DNA from: Sphingobacterium litopenaei
GTDB lineage: Bacteria > Bacteroidota > Bacteroidia > Sphingobacteriales > Sphingobacteriaceae
NCBI RefSeq assembly: GCF_014692495.1
Contig: NZ_JACOIJ010000015.1
Coordinates: forward strand, 1-64,000
Length of the DNA stretch: 64,000 bases
Direction: 5' to 3'
Positions 42,625 through 53,029 of the stretch are shown one piece after another (within the stretch, counting starts at the first letter, position 1; every line of letters begins with the position of its first letter). The notes under the pieces were generated by a model that worked only from the letters and a program-made list of their open reading frames with translations, was not told the origin of the DNA and made no database searches. The position numbers and the translations under genes were made by a program.

Positions 42625-43719
42625 TTAAGACTGTAATAATTCTTTTAAAAGTTTCTTGTTATTAAGAGCATTTTCTATTAATAAACTATTAATACTAATC
42701 TTATCAGTTCTTTCTATAATACTCTGTAATTCTAATGACTTTTTAGAATCCAATAAATCATATAAATCGAATTGCAAATTCGACAAACCTATTTGCTTGA
42801 AAAATCTTTGGGTTTTTGGATGTTTTGAAATACCAATAGGTCGTACCCCCAATGCGTATGAAGTTATGGCAACGTGTAGTTTAGTAGTAATTACACTATC
42901 ACAAGTAGATAAAAACTGTAATGTATCTTCAGGTGATATATATTCCTTAATAGACCAATTAACATCTAAATCCTTTCTTAACTGATCAAAGAAAAGGTAT
43001 TGGTAACAATGTTTACCCAACCCATGATCTACTAAAAAATGAAAATCAAAATTTCCCTGTATTTGTTTTATTCTAGTTAAGAAATCAACAAGCGCGGGCC
43101 TTATCATTTCAAAATCCTTTCCAGGATCAAGAGGGATATGAAACACGACTCTTTTTTGGGCTTTATTTATTTGCTTTGAAACATAATATTTACTATTTAT
43201 GTCTGCTAATGATAAGGCTGAATCAGGATTTACATGAATTTTTCCCTTATAGCCATATTTAATAAGATATTGTTTTGACTCTTCATCTCGTACACTAACA
43301 ATTCTAGCTCCATTAATCACAAACATTCCTATTTTTCGAATGAATAAATTATCTAAAGGCCCAAAACCTATTCCAAAAAAACCATAAGGCTTACCTTTTA
43401 AACGAGATAATATCCCCGGCATCATATGATGCAAAACAAATTTTACTCTCCATCTTAATGAAGGATTTCTTGGTTCCCCAAAATATCCCCCACCACCATA
43501 AACTATAAAATTGGCTTTATTTACAGCTTTACTAATTGGTAAATGAGATTGTACATTTAAATAACGACCATAGTAATCATTAGCCATATCAAGCACCACT
43601 TCTCCTCCTATTTCCTCAATCCAGTTTTTGTATATTGCCATTAGCAACACATCACCGTAATTATGATTTCTACTAGCTCCATGTAAACTTACTATAGGTG
43701 TTTGTTTTTTATTATTCAT
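42625..43719 (-). CDS. Polysaccharide pyruvyl transferase family protein
   Basis: The 364-residue protein has the PS_pyruv_trans layout: HNYGDVLLMAIYKNWIEEIG at the start, NFIVYGGGGYFGEPRN, GFFGIGFGPLDNLFIRKIG and ARIVSVRDEESKQYLIKYG. The C-terminal half has TCDSVITTKLHVAITSYALG. Members add pyruvate ketals from PEP to sugars in surface polymers, giving acidic residues. It overlaps the flippase gene by 8 bp. Confidence 0.88.
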   Translation of the reverse strand: MNNKKQTPIVSLHGASRNHNYGDVLLMAIYKNWIEEIGGEVVLDMANDYYGRYLNVQSHLPISKAVNKANFIVYGGGGYFGEPRNPSLRWRVKFVLHHMMPGILSRLKGKPYGFFGIGFGPLDNLFIRKIGMFVINGARIVSVRDEESKQYLIKYGYKGKIHVNPDSALSLADINSKYYVSKQINKAQKRVVFHIPLDPGKDFEMIRPALVDFLTRIKQIQGNFDFHFLVDHGLGKHCYQYLFFDQLRKDLDVNWSIKEYISPEDTLQFLSTCDSVITTKLHVAITSYALGVRPIGISKHPKTQRFFKQIGLSNLQFDLYDLLDSKKSLELQSIIERTDKISINSLLIENALNNKKLLKELLQS

Positions 43720-45163
43720 TTTTAAATTTTCTTTCTTTAATAAACTTTCTAATTATAGCTACTACCTCAAATTTTAATAAAAAAGCCATGAGAAAATACA
43801 TTATATACCCAATAAACAAACCCAATAATACACGGCTAAAATTATTTAGTGATATAAACGCATTATTATCTAATACATAGACAAGAAATCCCACACCTAT
43901 GGACAGCAAATAAATTCCTATTATATCTAAAATTTGTTCTTTTAACGAGTAGTTAATCATTCGTGAGGAATACATAGAATTTAGACCTACAGAAATAATA
44001 GAAAATAGACATTGGGAGATAAGTATTCCATATATTCCATATTGAACTGAAACAATAATTAAAACTGTTAAAATAATTTTTTTAATAATATTCAGTTTTA
44101 ACACCAAATCTGATCTACCCTTTACTCTTAAAATATTTAAATTATATCTTTGAAAAGGATGTAATACCCCCACAACAGTCATAATTTGAAAGAATGGCAC
44201 CATTGGGAGCCATTTATCCGTGAGCAACAATGTAAATAGAGGTGTAGCTAAAACTGAAAATAAAATCATTGTAGGTGTTAAAAAGAAAACAACTAGATTA
44301 AAAATTTGTCGGTAATATCTTTTTAATCTAACATTATCATCTTGAATTTGAGAAAACATAGGATATGTGACTTTTTCTAATGCTGTAGATAAATTCTTAC
44401 TAGGAAAAAGTTGAAAAAGCTCTGCGCGGTTATAATATCCTAAAACCTGAGGAGAAAATGTTTTCCCGATTATTACTCCATAAATATTATCATAAATAGA
44501 GTTTAAAAGAGATGCAATAGTTAACTTATACCCAAAGTTGAAATGATATTTTAACCTTTCTTTATTAAATAAAAATTTCGGTATCCACTTAGATCTTACC
44601 CAATATTGAATAGATAATAAAATATTTTGTAATAAATTATATATTACTATACTCCAAACCCCCCATCCAGTCTTTGCTAAATAAATACTTACTACTCCTG
44701 AAATTATCAATGAAGGAATTTGAACCAATACTTGAGTCCTGAATTTCATCTCCTTAGTAAGCTTAGTAATTTGGATAATAGAAAAAGCATTTATCACAAA
44801 GCTTATACAATAAACTTTTATAACACTATCCAATATTGGCATTGCATAAAAAGCTGAAATATAAGGGGCACTAATAAAGGCAATAATATATAAAACAAAA
44901 CTAACTGTAATATTGAGAAAAAAAACAGTCGAATAGTCAACCTCCGAAATATCTTTGTTCCTAATTAGGGAAGAAGTCATTCCTGAATCGATAAGGTTAT
45001 TTGCAATAGATATAAATATTTGAAGTAAGGCAATTACCCCAAAAGCCTCTGGCATCAATATTCTTGCTAAAAACAATTGCACAAGAAAATTGATGCCTTG
45101 GTAACCAAATTGTTGAAAAATAGTCCAAAATAAACCTGATACTGCCTTAACTTTTAGAGACAT
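43712..45163 (-). CDS. Lipopolysaccharide/repeat-unit flippase (Wzx, MOP superfamily)
   Basis: The 483-residue protein has about 12-14 hydrophobic helices. The start AVSGLFWTIFQQFGYQGINF and the loop LARILMPEAFGVIALLQIFI are typical of polysaccharide transporters of the MOP superfamily. A long C-terminal helical end follows. It moves lipid-linked repeat units across the inner membrane before polymerisation. This and the polymerase define a Wzx/Wzy-dependent pathway. Confidence 0.9.
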   Translation of the reverse strand: MSLKVKAVSGLFWTIFQQFGYQGINFLVQLFLARILMPEAFGVIALLQIFISIANNLIDSGMTSSLIRNKDISEVDYSTVFFLNITVSFVLYIIAFISAPYISAFYAMPILDSVIKVYCISFVINAFSIIQITKLTKEMKFRTQVLVQIPSLIISGVVSIYLAKTGWGVWSIVIYNLLQNILLSIQYWVRSKWIPKFLFNKERLKYHFNFGYKLTIASLLNSIYDNIYGVIIGKTFSPQVLGYYNRAELFQLFPSKNLSTALEKVTYPMFSQIQDDNVRLKRYYRQIFNLVVFFLTPTMILFSVLATPLFTLLLTDKWLPMVPFFQIMTVVGVLHPFQRYNLNILRVKGRSDLVLKLNIIKKIILTVLIIVSVQYGIYGILISQCLFSIISVGLNSMYSSRMINYSLKEQILDIIGIYLLSIGVGFLVYVLDNNAFISLNNFSRVLLGLFIGYIMYFLMAFLLKFEVVAIIRKFIKERKFKNE

Positions 45164-45206
45164 TCATTTTTTATTATATATAAATAATTTTAATAGATCT
45201 CTTTTT

Positions 45207-46373
45207 TTAATCGTTACCGAATAAATCTCTTGTATATACTTTATCTTGCACGTCTGCTAGCTCAGGTGCATTTCTATTCGATACGATTACATCACATTCT
45301 TGCTTAAAAGCTTCTAAATCGTGACTTACTATTGAACCAAAGAAAGTTTCTTCTTTTAATACAGGTTCGTAAACGACTACTTCCACACCTTTAGCTTTGA
45401 TTCGTTTCATTATACCTTGAATGGCAGACGCTCTGAAGTTATCAGAACCTGACTTCATAATGAGACGATATATACCAACTTTCGTAGGGTTTTTAGCAAG
45501 AATAGAATCAGCAATAAAATCTTTACGTGTTCTATTCGCATCTACAATTGCTTTAATCAAATTATTTGGAACAGCATCATAGTTCGCTAACAACTGTTTA
45601 GTATCCTTTGGCAAACAATAACCGCCATATCCAAATGATGGATTATTATAATGTGAGCCAATCCGCGGATCCAAGCCCACACCTTCAATAATTTGTTTAC
45701 TATCTAAATTGAAAATTTGTGCATAACTATCCAATTCATTAAAATAGGCAACACGCATTGCTAAATAAGTATTTGAAAACAATTTAATTGCTTCAGCTTC
45801 GGTTGCATTTGTATAAAGCGTTGGAATATCTTTTTTAATAGCGCCTTGTTTTAATAATTCTGCAAAAACAGTAGCACGTTCACTTTGTTCTCCTATAATA
45901 ATACGTGAAGGATAAAGATTATCATATAGAGCTTTACCCTCTCTTAAGAATTCTGGAGAGAAAATAATATTATCAAATTGTAATGATTTTTTTAGTCCAT
46001 CTACGAAGCCTACAGGTACAGTTGACTTAATTACAACAATAGCTTCAGGATTATATTCTTTTACTTCTGACACTACGGATTCTACACTTTTCGTATTGAA
46101 ATAGTTAGTTTTTGGATCATAGTCAGTGGGAGTAGCAACAATGACATAAGACGAATTTTTATAGGCTTCATCTTTGTCTAATGTAGCTTTAAAATTCAAC
46201 GTCTTAGTTTGCAAATAATCAGTAATCTCTTTGTCTTCAATTGGAGATTTCTTGTTGTTTAACATTTGAACTTTTTCCGGAACAATATCTAAAGCAACGA
46301 CTTCATTGTGTTGTGCCAATAATATTGCATTTGATAAGCCTACGTATCCTGTACCAACTATTGTTATTTTCAT
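45207..46373 (-). CDS. ugd: UDP-glucose 6-dehydrogenase
   Basis: The 388-residue protein has the Rossmann start [20 protein letters not shown], the middle helix [16 protein letters not shown] and the catalytic cysteine loop [18 protein letters not shown]. It oxidises UDP-glucose twice to UDP-glucuronate with NAD. The short 388-residue form is the one seen in many capsule clusters. A promoter-like box (46432-46439) sits before it, so this and downstream genes may also be transcribed from an internal start. Confidence 0.93.
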   Translation of the reverse strand: MKITIVGTGYVGLSNAILLAQHNEVVALDIVPEKVQMLNNKKSPIEDKEITDYLQTKTLNFKATLDKDEAYKNSSYVIVATPTDYDPKTNYFNTKSVESVVSEVKEYNPEAIVVIKSTVPVGFVDGLKKSLQFDNIIFSPEFLREGKALYDNLYPSRIIIGEQSERATVFAELLKQGAIKKDIPTLYTNATEAEAIKLFSNTYLAMRVAYFNELDSYAQIFNLDSKQIIEGVGLDPRIGSHYNNPSFGYGGYCLPKDTKQLLANYDAVPNNLIKAIVDANRTRKDFIADSILAKNPTKVGIYRLIMKSGSDNFRASAIQGIMKRIKAKGVEVVVYEPVLKEETFFGSIVSHDLEAFKQECDVIVSNRNAPELADVQDKVYTRDLFGND

Positions 46374-46431
46374 ATGTTTATTTACCGCTGTGGTTTAAAT
46401 TTTATTATTCGTGTTAGTTTTTAAAGCGCTT

Positions 46432-46439
46432 CAAAATTA
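46432..46439 (-). promoter_or_regulatory. Internal promoter -7 box before ugd
   Basis: TAATTTTG on the minus strand fits TAnnTTTG, in the largest gap (136 bp) inside the nucleotide-sugar part of the operon. Confidence 0.4.
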
Positions 46440-46509
46440 CATCTTTTTTTTATAGTTTTTAATCTACTTCCATATTTATTAAGTATTATACTTATAATTA
46501 AGGATTTCT

Positions 46510-47367
46510 TTAAGAAATTTTAATTAAATATTCTCCATACCCACTTTTTCGTAAAGGCTCTGCCAATTTCACCAATTGATATCGATCAATATACCCCATT
46601 CTATAGGCAACTTCTTCTATTGCACCTATTTTCATGCCTGTTCGCTCTTCAATCACCTGCACAAATTGCCCTGCTTGCATTAAAGATTGAATCGTTCCTG
46701 TATCCAACCAGGCAGTTCCACGATCAAAAACACCAACTTTTAGTTTTCCGCGTTTTAGATATTCCTTATTTACATCGGTGATTTCCAATTCTCCACGAGG
46801 TGATGGTTGAATATTCTTCGCAATATCAACAATATCATTATCGTAGAAATACAAACCTGGTACAGCATATTTTGATTTTGGTTGCTTAGGCTTTTCCTCG
46901 ATGGAAACAACCATATTATTTTCATCAAACTCCACAACCCCATATCGTTCGGGATCATTAACCTGATAGGCGAATACCACACCTCCCTCTGAGTCTGCAC
47001 AGGATTGTAACAATTTGGACATTCCTGAACCGTAGAATATATTGTCACCTAATATTAAAGCAACCTTATCATCACCTATAAATTCTTCACCTAGAATAAA
47101 AGCTTGAGCTAAACCATCAGGCGAAGGCTGCTCTTTGTAATAAAACTTGCAGCCAATTTGGGAACCGTCACCTAATAATTTCTGAAAATTTGGTAAATCT
47201 TGCGGAGTAGAAATAATTAATATCTCATTAATTCCGGCCAACATCAATGTAGACAAAGGATAGTAAATCATCGGCTTGTCATACACAGGCATTAATTGTT
47301 TTGACACAGCTAGCGTCAAAGGATGCAAACGAGTACCGGAACCTCCGGCAAGAATAATTCCTTTCAT
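46510..47367 (-). CDS. rfbA: Glucose-1-phosphate thymidylyltransferase
   Basis: The 285-residue nucleotidyltransferase has the signature [20 protein letters not shown], the binding loop [18 protein letters not shown] and [35 protein letters not shown] completes the fold. It makes dTDP-glucose, first step of the dTDP-rhamnose branch. The start lies 11 bp after rfbD. Confidence 0.96.
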   Translation of the reverse strand: MKGIILAGGSGTRLHPLTLAVSKQLMPVYDKPMIYYPLSTLMLAGINEILIISTPQDLPNFQKLLGDGSQIGCKFYYKEQPSPDGLAQAFILGEEFIGDDKVALILGDNIFYGSGMSKLLQSCADSEGGVVFAYQVNDPERYGVVEFDENNMVVSIEEKPKQPKSKYAVPGLYFYDNDIVDIAKNIQPSPRGELEITDVNKEYLKRGKLKVGVFDRGTAWLDTGTIQSLMQAGQFVQVIEERTGMKIGAIEEVAYRMGYIDRYQLVKLAEPLRKSGYGEYLIKIS

Positions 47368-47378
47368 CTATAGATTTT

Positions 47379-48236
47379 TTATAGTGAGATCTTATTTAAC
47401 ATTTCTACCAAACTATCTCTCCAATAAGGTACTGTGATAGCGTAAGTATCTTTTATTTTTGATTTATTCAAAAGAGAAAATTTAGGTCGCTTAGCAGGTG
47501 TTGGATAAGCTGTAGTCGGAATTGCATGAATAGTGCACTCTAAATTCTTAATTTCTTTTATAGCTACTGCAAAATCATACCATGAAATTTCTCCTTCATT
47601 GCTATAATGATAAATACCAGAATTCCAAGAACCACTGTCTATTATTCCTACAATTGTTTGTGCTAAATCTCGTGCATATGTTGGTGAACCAATTTGATCA
47701 TTTATCACCGAAATTTCATTTCTTTCGTTCATAAGACGCAACATGGTCTTAACAAAATTATTACCGTAGGTAGAATAAACCCAAGCAGTACGAATGATGA
47801 TGGATTCTGGACAATATCTCAGAATTGCCTGCTCTCCTTTTAATTTCGTCTCTCCATATATATTGATAGGATTGACTTCCGCATCTTCTTTTAAAGGAGA
47901 TGATGAATTCCCATCAAACACATAGTCAGTAGAAATAGCTATAAGTTTGGCTCCATATGCTGCACAATATTTCGCAATTTCTCCTGAAGCCAAATGGTTC
48001 ACTTTATCCGCTAATTCTATTTCAGATTCAGCTCTATCTACAGCCGTATAACCTGCTCCATGGATAATAAAATCTGGATTATATTCTTTTAGTCCTTCTT
48101 TAATAGATGCTGTATCGTCTAATGCTAATTGCTCTCTATCCAAAAAAAAGGTAGTTACATCGGTTCTTTCTTTATATAAATCTCGCAATTCAGAACCTAA
48201 CTGCCCCGCAGCACCTGTTATAAGTATTTTCTTCAT
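47379..48236 (-). CDS. rfbD: dTDP-4-dehydrorhamnose reductase
   Basis: The 285-residue SDR has the start KKILITGAAGQLGSELRDLY, HGAGYTAVDRAESEIELADK, STDYVFDG and the catalytic YGETKLKGEQAIL. RTAWVYSTYGNNFVKTMLRL is the typical substrate loop. It does the last step to dTDP-L-rhamnose. It lies between rfbC and rfbA. Confidence 0.96.
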   Translation of the reverse strand: MKKILITGAAGQLGSELRDLYKERTDVTTFFLDREQLALDDTASIKEGLKEYNPDFIIHGAGYTAVDRAESEIELADKVNHLASGEIAKYCAAYGAKLIAISTDYVFDGNSSSPLKEDAEVNPINIYGETKLKGEQAILRYCPESIIIRTAWVYSTYGNNFVKTMLRLMNERNEISVINDQIGSPTYARDLAQTIVGIIDSGSWNSGIYHYSNEGEISWYDFAVAIKEIKNLECTIHAIPTTAYPTPAKRPKFSLLNKSKIKDTYAITVPYWRDSLVEMLNKISL

Positions 48237-48245
48237 GAATGCTGA

Positions 48246-48779
48246 TTATATAAATGCTCTTGCGTCTTTATCCTTATCAGATAAAATAATCTTATCAAAA
48301 GGAATTTGCCAATTAATAGCTAATGTTTTATCCAATGGATGTACTCCATCTTCTGAAGATTTATTATATACATTATCACATTTATAAAAAAAGGTTGCAG
48401 TATCTGAAAGAACGGCAAATCCATGTAAAAATCCTCTTGGAATATATAATTGCCTATTATTCTCAGCTGATAATTCTACCGCAACGTGTTCTCCGTATGT
48501 TGGTGAATCTTGTCGAACATCCACAGCCACGTCCAATACTTTACCTTCCAACACACGAACCAATTTTGCTTGCGCAAATTCTCCTATCTGTTGATGCAAA
48601 CCACGGACAACTCCATAACTCGATTTAGATTGATTATCTTGAACAAAATTGGAATTAGCCTTAGTTAAATCTTCAAACTTAGCTTTGCTGAATGCTTCAA
48701 AAAAATAACCTCTACTATCTTCGAATATTGTAGGCTCTAAAATAAAGCAGCCTTTTAATTTAGTCTCTATCGCTTTCAT
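48246..48779 (-). CDS. rfbC: dTDP-4-dehydrorhamnose 3,5-epimerase
   Basis: The 177-residue cupin has the catalytic histidine in YGVVRGLHQQIGEFAQAKLV, the tyrosine/phenylalanine loop PRGFLHGFAVLSDTATFFYK and VFEDSRGYFFEAFSKAKFE-type start (TIFEDSRGYFFEAF). It epimerises the 4-keto sugar made by RfbB at C3 and C5. It lies 9 bp after rfbD in transcriptional order reversed (rfbB, rfbC, rfbD, rfbA). Confidence 0.96.
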   Translation of the reverse strand: MKAIETKLKGCFILEPTIFEDSRGYFFEAFSKAKFEDLTKANSNFVQDNQSKSSYGVVRGLHQQIGEFAQAKLVRVLEGKVLDVAVDVRQDSPTYGEHVAVELSAENNRQLYIPRGFLHGFAVLSDTATFFYKCDNVYNKSSEDGVHPLDKTLAINWQIPFDKIILSDKDKDARAFI

Positions 48780-48808
48780 TCGACATTTAGAGTAGAATCT
48801 TAATTCTA

Positions 48809-49864
48809 CTATTTGCTATATTGTGTTTCGTAATATTTCTGATAATCGCCGGAGGTGACACTATCCAACCACTCTTGATTAGCTAAAAACCAATCAATTG
48901 TTTTAGATAAACCTTCTTCGAATGTAACTGAAGGCTTGTAGCCTAATTCTTTATTTATCTTAGTAGCATCAATCGCATACCGTAAATCATGTCCTGGTCT
49001 ATCTTTTACAAAAGAGATTAATTGCGCAGCTGTTCCTTCAGGTCTTCCAAGCTTCTCATCGACTTGTTTACACAATTCTTTTACTAAATCAATATTTTGC
49101 CATTCATTGAAACCACCGACATTATAGCTATCCCCATTTTTTCCATTGTGAAAAACTAAGTCAATAGCTTTAGCGTGATCAATAACGAATAACCAATCTC
49201 TTGTAAACTTACCATCTCCGTATATAGGAAGAGGTTTGTTATTCAAAATATTATGAATACACAATGGGATTAATTTCTCAGGAAAATGATTTGGACCATA
49301 ATTGTTAGAACAATTTGTAATGACAACTGGCAGACCATATGTATCATGATAAGCTCTTACAAAGTGGTCAGAAGAAGCCTTAGATGCAGAATAAGGAGAA
49401 TGGGGATCATATGCAGTCTCCTCTGTAAATAATCGAGTTTCCCCTAACGTACCATAAACTTCATCAGTTGATACGTGGTGGAATCTTTTTCCTTCAAAAT
49501 TATCCTTCCAAATTTCTTTTGCAGCATTCAACAAGTTTACTGTACCAATAACATTTGTCATCACAAATGCTGTTGGATTCGTAATGGATCTGTCTACGTG
49601 AGACTCAGCAGCTAAGTGAATGACACCGTCTGGCTGGTATTGCTTAAAGATTTCTAAGATATGAGCAGCATCGGTTATATCTGCTTTAATGAAAGTATAA
49701 TTTTCTCTATTCTCAATATCTTTCAAATTCTCTAAATTTCCAGCATACGTCAATGCATCCAAATTTATGATTTGGTATTCGGGATATTTATTTACAAATT
49801 CACGCACTACATGAGAACCTATAAAACCTGCTCCTCCTGTAATTAGTATTGTTCTATTTTTCAT
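48809..49864 (-). CDS. rfbB: dTDP-glucose 4,6-dehydratase
   Basis: The protein has about 351 residues starting at the ATG at 49864 ([20 protein letters not shown]); the longer ATG at 49897 would add residues not seen in the family. Motifs include [31 protein letters not shown] and the catalytic [12 protein letters not shown]. It produces dTDP-4-keto-6-deoxyglucose, the branch point for rhamnose and possibly for the WxcM-like cupin. The start overlaps gmd by about 11 bp. Confidence 0.95.
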   Translation of the reverse strand: MKNRTILITGGAGFIGSHVVREFVNKYPEYQIINLDALTYAGNLENLKDIENRENYTFIKADITDAAHILEIFKQYQPDGVIHLAAESHVDRSITNPTAFVMTNVIGTVNLLNAAKEIWKDNFEGKRFHHVSTDEVYGTLGETRLFTEETAYDPHSPYSASKASSDHFVRAYHDTYGLPVVITNCSNNYGPNHFPEKLIPLCIHNILNNKPLPIYGDGKFTRDWLFVIDHAKAIDLVFHNGKNGDSYNVGGFNEWQNIDLVKELCKQVDEKLGRPEGTAAQLISFVKDRPGHDLRYAIDATKINKELGYKPSVTFEEGLSKTIDWFLANQEWLDSVTSGDYQKYYETQYSK

Positions 49865-50981
49865 TCTTTTCTTTAGCATTATTTTCCCAATTAGCATTAT
49901 AAGAAGATCTCATCAAGTTAATATCAGAGGCAACCATTTCTTTTACAAGAGCCTCTAAATCATATTGAGGTTCCCAACCTAATTTAGTTTTCGATTTAGT
50001 AGGATCCCCGATTAACAAATCTACTTCTGTAGGTCTATAATATCTTGGATCTACGCGAACTACAGTTGATCCAATTTCTAACTGGTATAATGGATTATTG
50101 CATTTTACCACTTTCGCGATTTCGTTTTCTTGCTCTCCTTCAAAAGACAATTCTACCCCTATCTCTTCAAAGGCATATCTTACAAAATCTCGAACAGATG
50201 TTGTGATTCCAGTAGCTATAACATAATCTTCCGGAGAGTCTTGTTGCAAAATACGCCACATAGCTTCTACATAATCTTTTGCATGCCCCCAATCTCTCAA
50301 AGCATTCAAATTGCCTAGATATAAACAATCCTGCTTTCCTAAAGCAATAGCAGCGGTGGCCATGGTAATTTTGCGTGTTACGAATGTCTCACCACGGCGA
50401 GGAGATTCATGATTAAAAAGAATACCATTACAAGCAAACATACCGTAAGCCTCACGGTAATTCTTAGTGATCCAAAAACCATATATTTTAGCTACTCCAT
50501 ATGGCGAACGCGGATAAAAAGGAGAGTTTTCATCATAAAACCCCCTTTCATTTTTATTCTCAGGCATGCCTCCATAGAGTTCAGAAGTAGAAGCTTGATA
50601 TATTTTGGTTTTCTTTTCTAAACCAAGAATCCTAACAGCTTCTAAAATGCGTAATGTTCCTAAGCCATCTACATTACCTACATATTCAGGGGAATCAAAT
50701 GATACCTTCACATGAGACATCGCCCCTAAATTGTAAATTTCATCAGGCTGAACTTCCTGTATGATTCGAATAATATTGGTAGAATCTGTTAAATCCCCAT
50801 AATGCAATTTGAAATTAACATTTTTCTCGTGCTGATCTACATATAAATGGTCGATGCGCTGTGTATTAAAAGAAGAGGCTCTTCTCTTAACTCCATGAAC
50901 CATATATCCTTTTTCTAACAGTAATTCGGCTAAATATGATCCATCTTGCCCCGTAACCCCTGTTATTAGTGCTGTTTTCAT
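49854..50981 (-). CDS. gmd: GDP-mannose 4,6-dehydratase
   Basis: The 375-residue SDR begins [20 protein letters not shown] and has [34 protein letters not shown] and the catalytic [32 protein letters not shown] is the hallmark of Gmd. It converts GDP-mannose to GDP-4-keto-6-deoxymannose, used by the next enzyme Fcl. It lies 5 bp from fcl. Confidence 0.97.
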   Translation of the reverse strand: MKTALITGVTGQDGSYLAELLLEKGYMVHGVKRRASSFNTQRIDHLYVDQHEKNVNFKLHYGDLTDSTNIIRIIQEVQPDEIYNLGAMSHVKVSFDSPEYVGNVDGLGTLRILEAVRILGLEKKTKIYQASTSELYGGMPENKNERGFYDENSPFYPRSPYGVAKIYGFWITKNYREAYGMFACNGILFNHESPRRGETFVTRKITMATAAIALGKQDCLYLGNLNALRDWGHAKDYVEAMWRILQQDSPEDYVIATGITTSVRDFVRYAFEEIGVELSFEGEQENEIAKVVKCNNPLYQLEIGSTVVRVDPRYYRPTEVDLLIGDPTKSKTKLGWEPQYDLEALVKEMVASDINLMRSSYNANWENNAKEKNEK

Positions 50982-50986
50982 TGTTA

Positions 50987-51937
50987 TTAGATTTTTACTT
51001 CTTTGAAGTTGTCATGATTTGCTAAAAACCAGCCATAAGTACGAGAAATTCCTTCTTCCAATTCTACCTGATGCTTCCATCCTAAAGCATGCATTTTCGA
51101 AATATCCATTAGCTTACGTGGTGTACCATCAGGCTTACTAGAATCCCAGATTATCTCCCCCTTATGACCAACAATTTTTTGAATGGCCAAAGCTAAATCC
51201 TTTATCGATAAATCTTTACCTGTACCGACATTATATAAATATTCTGGTAGAATATTCTCTAAAGCAAAAATAACAGATGAAGCCATATCATCTACAAATA
51301 AGAATTCACGTAAAGGTGTCCCTGAACCCCAAAGTGTCACCGAGCTATGATTATCAAGCTTAGCGTCGTGAAATTTTCGAATCATTGCAGGAAGAACATG
51401 CGAAGTTTTTAAGTCAAAATTATCATGAGTTCCGTACAGATTGGTAGGCATTAAGCTTACATAATCTTTTCCAAACTGTTTACGTATAGCCTCACAGGCT
51501 TTAACACCTGCAATTTTGGCAAGAGCGTAGGCATCATTAGTTGGCTCAAGACTCCCTGTTAACAGATACTCCTCTTTTAAAGGTTGGGGCGCAAGCTTAG
51601 GATAGATACAAGATGAGCCTAAAAAAATAAACTTATCTACTTTTACATCCAGCGAAGACTGTATAAGGTTGTTTTGGATCTGAAGGTTTTCCATTAAAAA
51701 CTGATAGGGATAATTATTATTAGCTAAAATCCCCCCTACACGTGCAGCCGCATCGATCACTACAGCAGGCTTAACCTCGTGAAAAAAATCTTCCACAGCC
51801 TGTTGATTTCTCAAATCAAGCTCTTTACTGCTTCGACCTATTAAATTATTATATCCTTCTGCTTCAAGTTGACGCCATATTGCAGATCCCACCATTCCTC
51901 TGTGACCCGCTATATATATTTTAGCATTTTTATTCAT
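50987..51937 (-). CDS. fcl: GDP-L-fucose synthase
   Basis: The 316-residue SDR has [60 protein letters not shown] and the catalytic [14 protein letters not shown]. It epimerises and reduces the Gmd product to GDP-L-fucose. With manC and gmd it gives a full branch from mannose-1-phosphate to GDP-fucose. Confidence 0.97.
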   Translation of the reverse strand: MNKNAKIYIAGHRGMVGSAIWRQLEAEGYNNLIGRSSKELDLRNQQAVEDFFHEVKPAVVIDAAARVGGILANNNYPYQFLMENLQIQNNLIQSSLDVKVDKFIFLGSSCIYPKLAPQPLKEEYLLTGSLEPTNDAYALAKIAGVKACEAIRKQFGKDYVSLMPTNLYGTHDNFDLKTSHVLPAMIRKFHDAKLDNHSSVTLWGSGTPLREFLFVDDMASSVIFALENILPEYLYNVGTGKDLSIKDLALAIQKIVGHKGEIIWDSSKPDGTPRKLMDISKMHALGWKHQVELEEGISRTYGWFLANHDNFKEVKI

Positions 51938-51951
51938 AATTGTAATAAACG

Positions 51952-52947
51952 TTAGTCAAGGAGTTTGGACTGTAGTTTATCCAGCATATTGTAAATCTTC
52001 TTTACGTCCTGCGATTTCTCTTTTTGAACAATCAAAAAAGCATCTTTCGTGTATATAAATATAGTGTTTTTTAATCCTACAAATCCTGTGAAAGTTTCCG
52101 TACCAATAACAATATTTCCATTGTCATCTTTAGGATAACCATTCTCAACCAAATAATCATATAATGCTTCGAAGGAGCCTAAATCAGACCATTCAAAAGA
52201 GGTTGGAACAACTCGGATACGTTTGGATCTTTCCATTACCGCGTAATCGACAGATATAGAAGGTATTTCCAAAGACAATTCTTCATCTAATATTCCTCCT
52301 TTAGAAATTTCCCACGCTTTCTTTGCTTTCTCATAAACTTTAGGCTCATACTGCTTTAACTCATCTAGAAAAACAGAAGCTTGAAAACAAAACATACCGG
52401 AATTCCACAAAAAATTACCTCTTTCTAGAAAATCTTCTGCCGTATCCAAATTTGGCTTTTCTCTAAAGGATTTTACTAAATCATCTTCATATTCGATATA
52501 CCCATATCCTGTTTCAGGTCGTGTTGGTTTTATACCGAATGTCACAATATACCCTTCTTTAGCTTTCTCCACACCTTTTTGAATAGCCTCTGCATATGCT
52601 TCGCTACCAGAGATCATGTGATCCGAAGGTGTGACAATTAGAATATCTTTAGGTTCGACTGCTAATGCCGCAAACGCAATTGCAGCAGCTGTATTTCTAG
52701 GCGTTGCCTCTACAATATTCTTATACGGTAAGCCACAATTTACCATAGCTTTGTGGCTTAAATGCGTATTATCCCTATTTCCAACAATTACAACCTTATC
52801 CGCAACGCATTGATTTCTCTGAACAGTCATTTCGAATAATGATTTTCCATCAAATAAATCTAAGTACTGCTTTGGTGATTGTTTTCTCGACAAAGGCCAT
52901 AATCTACTACCCACACCACCTGTTAATAAAACATGAATTATACTCAT
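51952..52947 (-). CDS. manC: Mannose-1-phosphate guanylyltransferase
   Basis: The 331-residue protein has the start LLTGGVGSRLWPLSRKQSPK then QYLDLFDGKSLF. IVTPSDHMI, FREKPNLDTAEDFL and FLWNSGMFCFQASVF follow, and FEWSDLGSFEALYDYL is also conserved. It lacks the C-terminal isomerase domain of bifunctional ManC, so mannose-6-phosphate isomerase must come from elsewhere. It feeds GDP-mannose to gmd. Confidence 0.93.
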   Translation of the reverse strand: MSIIHVLLTGGVGSRLWPLSRKQSPKQYLDLFDGKSLFEMTVQRNQCVADKVVIVGNRDNTHLSHKAMVNCGLPYKNIVEATPRNTAAAIAFAALAVEPKDILIVTPSDHMISGSEAYAEAIQKGVEKAKEGYIVTFGIKPTRPETGYGYIEYEDDLVKSFREKPNLDTAEDFLERGNFLWNSGMFCFQASVFLDELKQYEPKVYEKAKKAWEISKGGILDEELSLEIPSISVDYAVMERSKRIRVVPTSFEWSDLGSFEALYDYLVENGYPKDDNGNIVIGTETFTGFVGLKNTIFIYTKDAFLIVQKEKSQDVKKIYNMLDKLQSKLLD

Positions 52948-53029
52948 TATATGATATTTGTTTATTTCTAATATACCTTTTTAACTCATTTCTAGAGTTA
53001 ATTACAAAATCTAAAGTTAAAAAATTATA

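Noticed and set aside
48809-49897. Longer rfbB start at 49897
   Set aside because: The extra residues [11 protein letters not shown] precede the normal [11 protein letters not shown] start and overlap gmd more deeply; the family begins at the 49864 ATG.
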